Positions 17,044-26,024 of a stretch of DNA of 64,000 nt are shown piece after piece (the stretch's first letter is position 1; the number at the start of each line of letters is the position of its first letter). Location of the stretch: assembly GCA_035559795.1 (NCBI GenBank), contig DATMAR010000003.1, positions 434,001 to 498,000 of the forward strand. Direction: 5' to 3'. Source of the DNA: Fimbriimonadales bacterium (lineage in GTDB: Bacteria; Armatimonadota; Fimbriimonadia; Fimbriimonadales; ATM1). Position numbers and translations under genes: made by a program. The notes beneath the pieces are model-generated. The model searched no databases and was not told the origin of the DNA. It saw nothing but the letters and a program-made list of their open reading frames with translations.

Positions 17044-17961
17044 ATGAACCGCAACTGCCTATTTCTTGTTCTGCCGCCTCTACTCTCGACGATTATCCTG
17101 CCGGGAAGCGTGCCTAAAGACCAATTAGGAGGCGTAAAGCCACCGATTCTCCGTCTGACAATAGAGAACGATCAGGGCGAATTTTCCGGCACAGGCACAA
17201 TCTTTCGCAAAACAGTAGAAGGAAGCGAAATCCGCTTCTGTATCCTAACGGCTGACCACGTGGTCGAAATAAAGGGAAAACTCACACTCGGATTCGGAGA
17301 TATCGGAGGTGCGGAGACTTTTATTGTTGAACCGAAAGCAAAGACGATTCATGGAAGCCAAAATTTCAATAACGCAGACCTGGCAGTCGTTCAAGTCACC
17401 ATCGACAGTACTCAAGTAGACACACATCAGTGGTCTTTTTTAAGCGGTATCTTACCAGTCTCCATAGCCTCCCCCCCGAATGCAGAGCGAGAGTGGCAAT
17501 TCGACAACAAACTCATGTATGACGTATCGCTTTGGGGCTACGGAAGAACAGGAGATCCGCTACGTCAAGACGGATATCGCTCCCTTTTCGCAAGACCCGA
17601 ACACGAAAATGGAACACTTCGATGGTTCAGGCAAAGAATTATCGCGCATGCAAACGAATTCGAATTCACAGATTCAGGCACCGGAAAGATGTATAAAAGC
17701 AACATCATGGTATATACATTCGACAGAAATCGAGACGCCGGAGCGATTGCTAATGAGGGTTACCCTCTTACGGGAGATTCCGGCGGACCCGTCTTCTATG
17801 GGGATTTCGTAGTCGGAGTTCAGAGTTTCGCTACGAACGAAGAGGTGAAAAACGAAAAAGGCGAAGTGATTGGAATTGATGTTTTATATGGCAAGCCTGG
17901 TGGACCCGTCCGTCTTACCGCAGGATATATTCAAAAAATCAATAAACTATGCCCTGAGTAA
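17044..17961 (+). CDS. Secreted trypsin-like serine protease
   Basis: 305 residues with a signal peptide (FLVLPPLLSTIILPGSV). The S1/chymotrypsin-fold catalytic triad can be placed: His in CILTADHVVEIKG, Asp in FNNADLAVVQV, and Ser in LTGDSGGPVFYGDFVVGVQS. The region between the Asp and Ser blocks is longer than in trypsin. It has no PDZ domain, so it is not a DegP-type protease. Likely acts outside the cytoplasm. Ribosome site GGGGGAT precedes the ATG. The fucosidase gene follows after 25 bases on the same strand. Confidence 0.85.
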   Translation: MNRNCLFLVLPPLLSTIILPGSVPKDQLGGVKPPILRLTIENDQGEFSGTGTIFRKTVEGSEIRFCILTADHVVEIKGKLTLGFGDIGGAETFIVEPKAKTIHGSQNFNNADLAVVQVTIDSTQVDTHQWSFLSGILPVSIASPPNAEREWQFDNKLMYDVSLWGYGRTGDPLRQDGYRSLFARPEHENGTLRWFRQRIIAHANEFEFTDSGTGKMYKSNIMVYTFDRNRDAGAIANEGYPLTGDSGGPVFYGDFVVGVQSFATNEEVKNEKGEVIGIDVLYGKPGGPVRLTAGYIQKINKLCPE

Positions 17962-17986
17962 GAAACCGACATAAAGAAATGCTGTT

Positions 17987-19336
17987 ATGATATTGATGAA
18001 TTTTCTTGTTTTCGCTGCATTTTCCCATTCAGAGCCTATGAAACCTATTCCGTTCGAAAATCCGAAACAGGACTTCTTTCACGAATCAAAAGAACTTCGT
18101 GATCAGCGTATGCGGTGGTTTCGAGAAGCCCGATTCGGAATGTTCATCCATTGGGGGCTCTATGCAATTCCCGCTGGAGAGTGGAAAGGGAAAACATATA
18201 ACGGAGCGGGTGAATGGCTCATGTATCACGCGCAAATCCCCCCCGAAAAATACGAACCTCTCCAAAAACAATTCAATCCCGTTAAATTCAATGCGCGAGA
18301 ATGGGTGCGCATCGCAAAAACGGCTGGAATGAAATACATCGTGATAACCAGCAAACATCACGACGGTTTTTGTCTATTCGATAGCAAGTTCACTGATTAC
18401 GACATCATGGGAACTCCTTTCAAGCGCGACATCCTTAAAGAACTCTCTCGTGCGTGTAAGGAAAACGGGATTCGCTTAGGCTTTTATTATTCGATTATGG
18501 ATTGGCATCACCCCGATTATTTGCCTCGCCGCCCTTGGGACAAACGCGACGCATCGCAAGCGAATTTCCAACGTTACATCGAGTATATGAAAAACCAACT
18601 CCGAGAACTTCTCACCCATTACGGAGACATCGGAATTCTCTGGTTCGACGGAGAATGGGAAGAAACATGGAATCACGAGTACGGAAAAGACCTTTACAAC
18701 TTCGTACGAAGTCTGCAACCGAATATCATTATCAATAACCGCGTAGACAAAGGGCGCGAGGCTAAGGGAGAACACTATGGTGATTACGGAACACCAGAAC
18801 AGGAAATTCCAGCAAGCGGATTGCCAGGAATGGATTGGGAAACTTGTATGACGATGAACGACACATGGGGATATGTAAAACACGACAACAACTGGAAATC
18901 CGCCGATACTCTCATTAAAAATTTGGTAGACATCGCCAGCAAAGGCGGAAACTATTTGCTCAATGTCGGACCGAACGCATTAGGCGAGATCCCGCAGGAA
19001 AGCGTCGAAAGGCTTAAGACTATAGGAGCGTGGCTGAAGAGAAACGGAGAAGCCATTTACGGAACTTCTGCAAGTCCGTTTTCCGAAAAATTAGAATGGG
19101 GGCGCGTAACTCAAAAACCTGGAAAGCTTTTCCTCCACGTTTTCGATAAAGAACGAAAGGAAATCGTTCTCCCTGCCTTCGATGCGAAAATAATACGCAT
19201 TTACGAACTCACCAATTCGAAAAAGAAAACTCTAACATACACGAAAACGAATAACGGTATAGCGATATTAATACCGTATCTACGTCCTGATAATTCGGTA
19301 AATGTTTTTGTTGTAGAATACGAAAAACTAAAGTAA
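17987..19336 (+). CDS. Alpha-L-fucosidase, GH29
   Basis: 449 residues with an N-terminal hydrophobic segment (MNFLVFAAFSHS) that may be a short signal peptide. GH29 catalytic barrel: MFIHWGLYAIPAGEW, YIVITSKHHDGFCLFDS, RLGFYYSIMDWHHPDY, and the nucleophile Asp in ILWFDGEWEETWNHE. The subsequent INNRVDKG and DWETCMTMNDTWGYV blocks are also family signatures, and a C-terminal beta domain ends the protein. Retaining hydrolase that removes L-fucose from glycans, presumably extracellular or periplasmic. Class II aldolase nearby (minus strand) may be part of the same catabolic use. Confidence 0.95.
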   Translation: MILMNFLVFAAFSHSEPMKPIPFENPKQDFFHESKELRDQRMRWFREARFGMFIHWGLYAIPAGEWKGKTYNGAGEWLMYHAQIPPEKYEPLQKQFNPVKFNAREWVRIAKTAGMKYIVITSKHHDGFCLFDSKFTDYDIMGTPFKRDILKELSRACKENGIRLGFYYSIMDWHHPDYLPRRPWDKRDASQANFQRYIEYMKNQLRELLTHYGDIGILWFDGEWEETWNHEYGKDLYNFVRSLQPNIIINNRVDKGREAKGEHYGDYGTPEQEIPASGLPGMDWETCMTMNDTWGYVKHDNNWKSADTLIKNLVDIASKGGNYLLNVGPNALGEIPQESVERLKTIGAWLKRNGEAIYGTSASPFSEKLEWGRVTQKPGKLFLHVFDKERKEIVLPAFDAKIIRIYELTNSKKKTLTYTKTNNGIAILIPYLRPDNSVNVFVVEYEKLK

Positions 19337-19450
19337 GTCTATTGGTTTGTTTCACGGTCTTTAGTGGTTGAACTCTGTGTTATTAACAACATGAGACGCA
19401 TGAAGTCAACTCGTAATCCGGTATCCCCCATCTATCCTTGGAACTCCGGG

Positions 19451-21001
19451 TTAATACTTTCCCCAAGTTCGCCAATGTACTAAATCTGTTATCGCTTTCC
19501 ACTTAAGCGCTGATAGTCCCTCAGTTTCCCACCTAACTTGAGCCGTTATTTCACCAGTCGATGATACGAATCGTTTTGCGTTATTGTTCAATCCAATGGT
19601 AATATTAATCTTTGAATCACTAAGTGTGCTCTCGCGTAAATCAATTAATTCGAAAGAGTTCGTCTCATAATTAAAAAGGTAAAGACCTTGCAGGATGTTA
19701 GGTATAGAAGCAGACGACTCTACAGTTATTTCTAATTGAGTGATTTTGGTAATCGGGCAAATGCCTTTTACTTCTATAACATTTTGAGGTTTCTCTGTTC
19801 TTGAAGAACTTTCAACTATAACTTTAGAATCATCACTTTTGAGGAGAGATGTTATATCACCTTGCAGCAGATTCCCGGCAAGCACTGTAAAGGAACTTGG
19901 CAAAATATCGAAAACGCTCCCTCCGAATTCTGCCTTTGCAACCCAACCCTCCCACACACTCCCCGAATTACCAAAGCCAACTACAGTTACATAGGAACCA
20001 TTTCGAGCAACATCAAAAGCGTCCGCTATCTGTGAATATTTCGGAGCATTAACGTTATTCGCAATCAACCAATCGACTACGCGTCTCATTCCGTATTCGG
20101 CGTCCCAAATGATGCCCTCGTTTCCATAAATTGTTGTAAAGCATTGACCAACGATCACCGTACCGTCCCCAGAAACCGCCCAGGCTGTACTGTAAAAGTA
20201 GTTAGTTACCTCAGGTAAGTACCCCAATCCTTGCATGCCTTCTTCTGCAGTCCACCTGAACGCTTCAGCTTTTTCTGAACCCGGAGAAGCTACTCCAACA
20301 ATAACCGACCCATCTGCAGAAACTGCGTTCGCAGCACTCGCATACGAGCCGCTTCCTAAGTCACCTAATCCTTGCATTCCCCCTGAGGAAGTCCATCGGA
20401 AAGCTTCAGTGCCTTTTGAAGACATACTTTGACCTACAATCGTGCTTCCATCTGCTGAGACGCCATAAGCAGCGCTAAAAAATCCGCCTCCTGCCAAGTC
20501 CCCGAGTCCTTGCATTCCATCAGACTCTGTCCACCGAAAAGCTTCTATTCCATTCGCTGAGTTACTTTCGCCAACAACAATAGACCCATCTCCAGAAACA
20601 CCCCACGCAATACTTCTAAACGACCCCCCAGGAAGATCGCCGAGACCTACTAGTCCTCCTTCTGAGGTCCAACGGAACGCTTCTGTAAAAGCCCCGTTAG
20701 ACATTTCTCCAACAATAAACTTTCCGTCTTCAGAAACATTATATGCAATCCCGTTCACATCCGTTGTTAAAGGTTCTAATCCAGTAAATTCTGTCCATTG
20801 CACGGGTACTGTCCCTTTATTTCCAAGTACTGCATTGCCAACTGCAACCATGCCGTTGTCGGATATCCCCCGTAGAACGCTTACTTCGTCTTCAACTAAA
20901 GTACCAACCCAAACAAAATAACCGTCCGCAAAAAGATTCTTAGGAAAATTGAACACCAATAAAGTCAAAGTAAAAAAAGATAATTTTATAGCCTTTTTCA
21001 T
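19451..21001 (-). CDS. Exported HAF-repeat protein 1
   Basis: About 516 residues; the start at 21001 (MKKAIKLSFF) has GAGGAAG just upstream. Signal peptide, then roughly seven HAF-type repeats of ~47 residues with the pattern MQGLGDL..G...SAAYGVSADG, S.IVGxS, and EAFRW (residues ~60-330). These probably form a beta-propeller. The C-terminal part has a conserved domain (SSFTVLAGNLLQGD) and ends in WRTWGKY. The second HAF protein at 61250-62773 has the same architecture, so the two are paralogs. The function of HAF proteins is unknown; they are secreted and typically multi-copy. The gene is somewhat AT-richer than its surroundings. Confidence 0.9.
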   Translation of the reverse strand: MKKAIKLSFFTLTLLVFNFPKNLFADGYFVWVGTLVEDEVSVLRGISDNGMVAVGNAVLGNKGTVPVQWTEFTGLEPLTTDVNGIAYNVSEDGKFIVGEMSNGAFTEAFRWTSEGGLVGLGDLPGGSFRSIAWGVSGDGSIVVGESNSANGIEAFRWTESDGMQGLGDLAGGGFFSAAYGVSADGSTIVGQSMSSKGTEAFRWTSSGGMQGLGDLGSGSYASAANAVSADGSVIVGVASPGSEKAEAFRWTAEEGMQGLGYLPEVTNYFYSTAWAVSGDGTVIVGQCFTTIYGNEGIIWDAEYGMRRVVDWLIANNVNAPKYSQIADAFDVARNGSYVTVVGFGNSGSVWEGWVAKAEFGGSVFDILPSSFTVLAGNLLQGDITSLLKSDDSKVIVESSSRTEKPQNVIEVKGICPITKITQLEITVESSASIPNILQGLYLFNYETNSFELIDLRESTLSDSKINITIGLNNNAKRFVSSTGEITAQVRWETEGLSALKWKAITDLVHWRTWGKY

Positions 21002-21148
21002 AGTCTTCCTCTTCATTTTCATTGACTACCGGCTTTGGCGGATTGTTCCATAGCAACACGGAACCTGTGCCAAATTTCTTAAAGAAAATAACGACATGGG
21101 AATAAAAGGTGCAAAAAAGCCAAAATGCTTCTAAAAAATGGGTATCCT

Positions 21149-21300
21149 ATGCCGAATGCACTCCGATAAGCGTATGCTCAGGGGGTCTCGATGGAGCACT
21201 GGCTCCTGGTTCGGCATGCCGTTTTTGATAATCGCGCGGTGTGCCCGCGACCACGCCAGCAAGGAGACCCAGACAGTTCGATTGTCGGGTCTTCGTCTTT
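21149..21300 (+). promoter_or_regulatory. Candidate structured leader RNA upstream of the HNH gene
   Basis: GGGTCTC (21183-21189) pairs with GAGACCC (21264-21270), closing a multibranch region that holds a GGAGC/GCTCC hairpin (21193-21206) and a CGCG-c-GG/CCCGCG hairpin (21233-21249). A competing hairpin uses the same GACCC (21266-21270): GACCCAGACA with TGTCGGGTC (21283-21291), followed by TTCGTCTTTT. In addition ATGCCGA (21149-21155) can pair with TCGGCAT (21211-21217). Mutually exclusive stems before a coding start are typical of a riboswitch or attenuator. It does not match any riboswitch consensus I recognise. Confidence 0.5.
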
Positions 21301-21314
21301 TATAGGCACTTCCT

Positions 21315-21836
21315 ATGCATCGAATGGACGTACTGCTTTTGAACAACAACTACGAGCCACTGAACGTGTGTTCCATGGTTCGTGCCATCACGCTCATGGT
21401 GAAGGGGAAGGCGGAAATCCTGCATCATAACGGTCACATCGTGCGTACCGGAAGCCAAGAACTCCGAGCCCCGTCAGTCTTGCGTCTTCGATACCACGTC
21501 AAACGCCCCGTTCCTCAACTCAGGCTTTCCCGGCATTCGATCCTTGCTCGCGACAATTACCGCTGCCAATACTGCAACGTCGCTGGCAAAGAACTAACGA
21601 TCGACCATGTGATTCCTCGTCGTCTCGGTGGTCCTCATACGTGGGAGAACGTCGTCGCCTGCTGCAGGAAATGCAACCTCAAAAAAGGAGACAAATCCCT
21701 CAAAGAGGCGGGAATGAAGTTAATCAAAACTCCCAAGCGTCCACACTACATTCCTTACATTTCCCTGCCCGAATACCTCCGCGCCAAAGAGCGCGAGGAC
21801 TGGATGCAGTACCTCCCGGTTTGGAATTCTCACTAA
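21315..21836 (+). CDS. HNH endonuclease family protein
   Basis: 173 residues, the common stand-alone HNH family beginning VLLLNNNYEPLNVCSMVRAI and then a small SH3/beta part with KGKAEILHHNG. The nuclease core is RDNYRCQYCNVAGKELTIDH, VIPRRLGGPHTWENVVACC, then RKCNLKKGDK: C-x2-C pairs bind structural zinc, and the H-N-H residues are in IDHV, WENVV and CNLKKGD. This family is widespread in chromosomes; biological role unknown. It is not IscB, which would need a RuvC domain and be over twice as long. Start at 21315 or the ATG at 21324; neither has a good ribosome site. The leader above may control it. Confidence 0.9.
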   Translation: MHRMDVLLLNNNYEPLNVCSMVRAITLMVKGKAEILHHNGHIVRTGSQELRAPSVLRLRYHVKRPVPQLRLSRHSILARDNYRCQYCNVAGKELTIDHVIPRRLGGPHTWENVVACCRKCNLKKGDKSLKEAGMKLIKTPKRPHYIPYISLPEYLRAKEREDWMQYLPVWNSH

Positions 21837-21940
21837 ATTTATAAACCCGATAGGGGAACCGCAATAAAAAACACCTTTCTTGCATTGTTTCCTTCTTTTT
21901 CACAAGTAAAAAAGCGAAATTACGGGTAGAAAAACAAAAT

Positions 21941-22825
21941 ATGGGAAGAATCGTCGTTCCAGAAGCGGAGGAATTGCTCGACAAGGAGATCCGCGTTCTC
22001 GATAAGGGTTTCGTACGCTTGGTGGACTATTTAGGAGGGGATGCGAGAATCGTTCAAGCGGCTCGCGTCTCTTACGGGGCGGGAACGAAGACGGTTCGAG
22101 AAGACCGTGCCCTCATTCATTACCTTCTGCGCAACGACCATACGAGCCCTTTCGAGCAGGTGATATTGACTTTCCACTGCAAGATGCCGATTTTCGTTGC
22201 AAGGCAGTGGGTGCGGCATCGTACGGCGAGGTTGAACGAAATCAGCGGACGTTACAGCGTGATGAAAGATGAGTTTTATCTTCCGGTTCCGCAAGAAGTG
22301 CGCACACAAGACCAAGTGAAAAAACAGGGACGCAGCGAAGAAGTCGTCCCTTTAGAAAAAGCGGAGGAGATAATCGCGAAGTTGCAGGAAGAGCAACGTC
22401 GAGTCTACGAGAATTACGAAAAGATGATCGAAGAGGGGATCGCTCGAGAACTCGCACGCATGAACCTCCCTTTATCGTTATACACGGAATGGTATTGGCA
22501 AATCGATTTACACAATTTGTTTCATTTTTTGCATATTCGCATGGATGAACATGCGCAGTACGAAATTCGAGAATATGCAAAAGCACTTGCGATGTGCGCT
22601 AAAGCCGTCGCACCGATGGCATATGAAGCATGGGAAGAACACGTCTTTCATTCCGTGCGCTTCTCCCGCTCGGAATGCAAAGCATTAGCATCCTTGCTGG
22701 AAGGGAAAGAACCAGAACTCGAAGAAAAACCGATGAAAGTTTTCCAACAGAAATTAGAGAAACTCAAAAAAATTGCGCAGATTAAATACGAAAGTTCCGA
22801 AATAAAGTCTGCTACCGAAAAATAG
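21941..22825 (+). CDS. thyX: Flavin-dependent thymidylate synthase
   Basis: 294 residues. Makes dTMP from dUMP using methylene-THF and FAD. The ThyX motif is VRHRTARLNEISGRYSVMKD (family consensus RHRxxSxxxxSxR; the first Ser is Arg here), preceded by HTSPFEQVILTFHCKMPIFVARQW-type FAD-binding sequence (HTSPFEQ and KMPIFVARQW are visible). The C-terminal half has MNLPLSLYTEWYWQIDLHNL and LHIRMDEHAQYEIREYA, which place the conserved His and Arg of the active site. Contains a charged insertion (residues ~110-165) common in longer ThyX proteins. Preceded by 104 bases without a recognised signal after the HNH gene. Confidence 0.96.
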   Translation: MGRIVVPEAEELLDKEIRVLDKGFVRLVDYLGGDARIVQAARVSYGAGTKTVREDRALIHYLLRNDHTSPFEQVILTFHCKMPIFVARQWVRHRTARLNEISGRYSVMKDEFYLPVPQEVRTQDQVKKQGRSEEVVPLEKAEEIIAKLQEEQRRVYENYEKMIEEGIARELARMNLPLSLYTEWYWQIDLHNLFHFLHIRMDEHAQYEIREYAKALAMCAKAVAPMAYEAWEEHVFHSVRFSRSECKALASLLEGKEPELEEKPMKVFQQKLEKLKKIAQIKYESSEIKSATEK

Positions 22826-22858
22826 CCAGCGTTTTTTAGAAACTTGTTCTCAGCGTTA

Positions 22859-24220
22859 TTATTCGTGATTCCCTTTTTCGGAGATTGAGCCTGTTTGCTC
22901 TTCTCGAACGAGTCTCGGCGTGATCATGATTACGACTTCTGTCTGACGAGTTTCTGTTCGATGGAATCGGAAAAGCGTACCTATCAACGGGATTTCGCTC
23001 AAAATGGGCACACGCGAAGTGCGTCGGCGTTTCGATTCGAAAGACATTCCTCCGATAATGACAGTTTCCCCTTCTTTTACGCGCACGGTTGTCGTGGCCC
23101 TTCGAGCGGTATTGATCGGCAATCCCGCTTGACCGGTTCCGATTGCATCGCTGACTTCCGGTGATAGTTTCACCGTAATTCTTCCGTCATCTGCCAAAAA
23201 TGGTGTCATACGAAGCGAGATTCCTGTCTTGATGAGTTGAATGGTAACGTACGGAAAGTTCACCGGTCCTGTTACTACTTGAAAGTAATTTTCTTGAGCC
23301 ACCTCGATCATCGCTTCTTGACCTTCGAGCGCCATAACCCTCGGATTAGCGCGTACCTCTGCTTTTCCTTTGCTGATGAGAAATTTCATAGTTGCTACGT
23401 CGTTTTGTGTTACCTGCGTATAGCGCAATTGAATGCTATCCCCCCCTGTATCCAAGCCGAAATGCCTCCACGTCCAAGAAAAATCGAATTGGTCGAGCGT
23501 CTCCGTCGAGATCTCCGTTACCAACGCTTCTATAAGAATGCGCGGTGGTGGGGTATCGAGAAGGCGAATGTCTTCGAGAATTCGTTGCGTTAAAGCCGGT
23601 GCCGCGGTAATAGTCAGCACGCGGTCCGATGTAGTGTATTGGACGAATTCCTTCAACGTCGAAGGGAGCAAATTTGCGATGCGCTCCGGGGTGCTGAAAT
23701 TGGGCTTGTAAACTGTAGTTTTCGCAAACCTCAAAAAGTTAGGATTGCTCGGATGTGCGCGCCCCACCAAGTAATAACCGTTCTCCTTAGCCCAAGAGTA
23801 CCCCCCCGGTGATGTAATCAGCGTCAAAGCTTGTTCCAAGGGAACGTTTTCCAATTGCATAGTAACCGTTCCTTGCACGGTGTCATCGGGGATGATAATC
23901 ACGTTTGCAGAAGCCGCTATGTCTGCCAAAGCCTGTCGGATATCCGTATCCGCAAATACGTTGCTGATCGTCGGTTCTTGCGTCTGCGGTGGTTTTTGCG
24001 GCTCTTGTTTGCCATTCGAAGAGGAACTCGTTTCGCTCGACGACGGCTCTAATAGAGATATAATGGGGGGGCTTAAAGCCGGTGTGAATTTCGGAACACA
24101 TAAAGATGAAAACTTTGAAGAATAGAAAATCGGATTCCTTTCCAAAGGCTCTGCGCACGGCTTCCATCCTATGGATAACCAAATCGAAATACTTGCTGCG
24201 AAACAAAACGAAAACATCAT
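22859..24220 (-). CDS. Secretin (PilQ/GspD family outer-membrane channel)
   Basis: 453 residues. Signal peptide (SFCFAASISIWLSIG), a linker rich in Ser/Pro, an STN-like N domain (IRQALADIAASANVIIIPD) with a short N1-type domain (LLDTPPPRILIEALVTEIST), then the secretin beta-barrel domain with VRVKEGETVIIGGMSFESKR and VPILSEIPLIGTLFRFHRTE, the terminal secretin signature, and VVIMITPRLV. It is short relative to GspD or PilQ and has only one or two N domains. AAGGAGA precedes the start. It is the last gene of a same-strand cluster with a chaperone-like protein and four related secreted proteins, which suggests a dedicated export channel for them. Confidence 0.93.
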   Translation of the reverse strand: MMFSFCFAASISIWLSIGWKPCAEPLERNPIFYSSKFSSLCVPKFTPALSPPIISLLEPSSSETSSSSNGKQEPQKPPQTQEPTISNVFADTDIRQALADIAASANVIIIPDDTVQGTVTMQLENVPLEQALTLITSPGGYSWAKENGYYLVGRAHPSNPNFLRFAKTTVYKPNFSTPERIANLLPSTLKEFVQYTTSDRVLTITAAPALTQRILEDIRLLDTPPPRILIEALVTEISTETLDQFDFSWTWRHFGLDTGGDSIQLRYTQVTQNDVATMKFLISKGKAEVRANPRVMALEGQEAMIEVAQENYFQVVTGPVNFPYVTIQLIKTGISLRMTPFLADDGRITVKLSPEVSDAIGTGQAGLPINTARRATTTVRVKEGETVIIGGMSFESKRRRTSRVPILSEIPLIGTLFRFHRTETRQTEVVIMITPRLVREEQTGSISEKGNHE

Positions 24221-24246
24221 AGCAAAAATCTCCTTCTGAAAAAATA

Positions 24247-24305
24247 GGGGGGGTAATGCTGGATTAGGCTACTATCCTCACCGCACCTGCGCAAGATTAC
24301 CCCCC
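24247..24305 (-). other. Hairpin between chaperone-like gene and secretin gene
   Basis: GGGGGGTAAT and ATTACCCCCC form a perfect 10-bp stem around a 38-base loop that itself can pair GGAT/ATCC. It lies in the 89-base gap inside the cluster. There is no U-tract on the minus strand. It may set the relative level of secretin, or be an mRNA processing site. Confidence 0.5.
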
Positions 24306-24309
24306 TCGT

Positions 24310-25935
24310 TTAAGAATTGATTTGTTCTAAGACCTCCAGACTTCGCTCACCGTTCGCCGCTGAAACAACCTTCACCATGACTGTCGAAATCGCGCGATTC
24401 TTTTCATATTCCACGACGAAACGCAAAGCGTATTTTCCAGGAGGCACGTCTCGAAAATTCACAGTGTAACTATATGCCCGCGTTTCGAGGGGCAAGAGAA
24501 ATCCCGAACCTTCTTCTTCCGGTTTCAGTTCCTTCAAAACGCGCGAACCTTGCGCATCCATCAAGGAAGCGCTGGGCTTTAAATCCAAATGGACAGAACC
24601 GAGATTTGCAAATCGCATAACGAAGTTGTATTCGCTCTTTCTGGTTTTCGTTACCGTCACCCTTCCCGACGGAGTTAATTCTGCCTTTACCACTGCATTT
24701 TTAATCTTTACTGCCAACAAACCTTCGACTGTACCGATTGGTTGACCTTCGGGAGATAACGCCGTCAATAAAAGCCTCGCGTAGTAATGCGAATATTTCA
24801 CACCTTCACGCGGTATGCGAACGAGTACGTTGATTCTTCTCTCTGAGCCTGGCTTAATGACACCCTCCGTCGAGCCGAACGAAACCCATGAAGGACATGA
24901 AAGTTCCTCTCCTACGATGTTTCCTGCGGAAACCCCTTGCAATGCACGAGGTACGCCGGCTCCTGCTTTCAACTGCACCGGTTCAGCACCGGTATTTCTA
25001 ACCAACAAGGATGCAGAACGCGTGGCACCGGGCGCCCCCTCTATTTCGAGCGTTTCAGGAGACATCTCTAATTCCGAAGCGAATACAGCGCTTTTCATCT
25101 CCGGGTCGCCTTCATAATCGAATTCACCAGAAGAACGAAAAGGCGTCGAACCTTCTAATCGAACCTCTGCTGATAATTTGTATTTCCCTTTCGGCAGTCG
25201 GGTCAATGTTCTTTGTGTGAGCACAGCCTGTGCATGCGGAAGCAAAGTCCTCTCTTTGAAAGAAATGTTTGCCACCTTACGCAAACGGTCATCCATCGAA
25301 GAATAAACGGTCAGATTCGCATTCACCCGCGCCATGCTTTCCCCTGCGTTTCGTATAGGGATTTTGAAAATGGTTCCAACGGGTTCTCGCTCGTTTTTGG
25401 ACGCGAATTCCATAGTCGGAACTCCGACTTCTATTCGTCGTGTTGATGCCGTCCCGTATACCTGCACTAAGATGGGAACTAAAAAACGAATGCGTATCGC
25501 TATCGTTCCCGGCTTTCGTTCCGGTACGGTTTGCACGATGGCACAACCGCTGTAAAAGCCTCGCGCATTCACGGGAACCTGCATTTTCACGTTGATGATT
25601 TGAACGCCTTCGGGGGGGATTTCGAAGTCCTCTTTGTCGAGTTTCGTGAACGGAAGGCAGGAGGGCGATGGGGGGGGAGGCGGATTCGCTACGACCTCGG
25701 GGTCCATCACCATCAATCCACCATCTTCCGCTTGATAAAGTTCCCACAAACGCGCCTGCACCTTAGCAGGATGGGTCTTACTGAGGTTTCGCACGCTCAC
25801 CGGCACTTCTACACGCTCTCCGGGCTTTGGCTGCAAATCCAGCCGCACGGGCTGAACCATGATGGATGTTTGCTGTGCCAAAGAGGAGGCGCTGAGCATT
25901 GTAAAAACCGAAATCCAAATAGGTGCAATTTTCAT
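24310..25935 (-). CDS. Exported multi-Ig chaperone-like protein
   Basis: 541 residues with a signal peptide (MKIAPIWISVFTMLSASSLA) and good ribosome site GGAGAAC. Residues ~25-150 resemble a periplasmic pilus-chaperone N domain: VQPVRLDLQPKPGERVEVPV, then SVRNLSKTHPAKVQARLWEL. Two or three further Ig-like beta domains follow (IPIRNAGESMARVNANLTVY; SASLLVRNTGAEPVQLKAG; NLGSVHLDLKPSASL). No TM segment at the C-terminus. By position between beta-sandwich subunit genes and a secretin it may act as periplasmic chaperone or adaptor for the subunits; the similarity is at the level of fold pattern and I am not certain of homology to PapD. Confidence 0.7.
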   Translation of the reverse strand: MKIAPIWISVFTMLSASSLAQQTSIMVQPVRLDLQPKPGERVEVPVSVRNLSKTHPAKVQARLWELYQAEDGGLMVMDPEVVANPPPPPSPSCLPFTKLDKEDFEIPPEGVQIINVKMQVPVNARGFYSGCAIVQTVPERKPGTIAIRIRFLVPILVQVYGTASTRRIEVGVPTMEFASKNEREPVGTIFKIPIRNAGESMARVNANLTVYSSMDDRLRKVANISFKERTLLPHAQAVLTQRTLTRLPKGKYKLSAEVRLEGSTPFRSSGEFDYEGDPEMKSAVFASELEMSPETLEIEGAPGATRSASLLVRNTGAEPVQLKAGAGVPRALQGVSAGNIVGEELSCPSWVSFGSTEGVIKPGSERRINVLVRIPREGVKYSHYYARLLLTALSPEGQPIGTVEGLLAVKIKNAVVKAELTPSGRVTVTKTRKSEYNFVMRFANLGSVHLDLKPSASLMDAQGSRVLKELKPEEEGSGFLLPLETRAYSYTVNFRDVPPGKYALRFVVEYEKNRAISTVMVKVVSAANGERSLEVLEQINS

Positions 25936-26024
25936 ATCGGGTTCTCCATTCGCTTTAGAGGATGCAGGGTCGTGAAAAACCCTGCATCCTTAGCCAAGTG
26001 TTTCCGCGCTTCGAGCAACGTCTG

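Noticed and set aside
19337-19450. Possible tRNA or terminator between the convergent fucosidase and HAF genes
   Set aside because: No cloverleaf, TPsiC-like sequence or stem with U-tract could be built.
21149-21836. IscB/HEARO-type omega-RNA plus HNH system
   Set aside because: The HNH protein is only 173 residues without a RuvC or PLMP domain and belongs to the common stand-alone HNH family; the leader does not show the large HEARO core. Kept only as a structured-leader finding.
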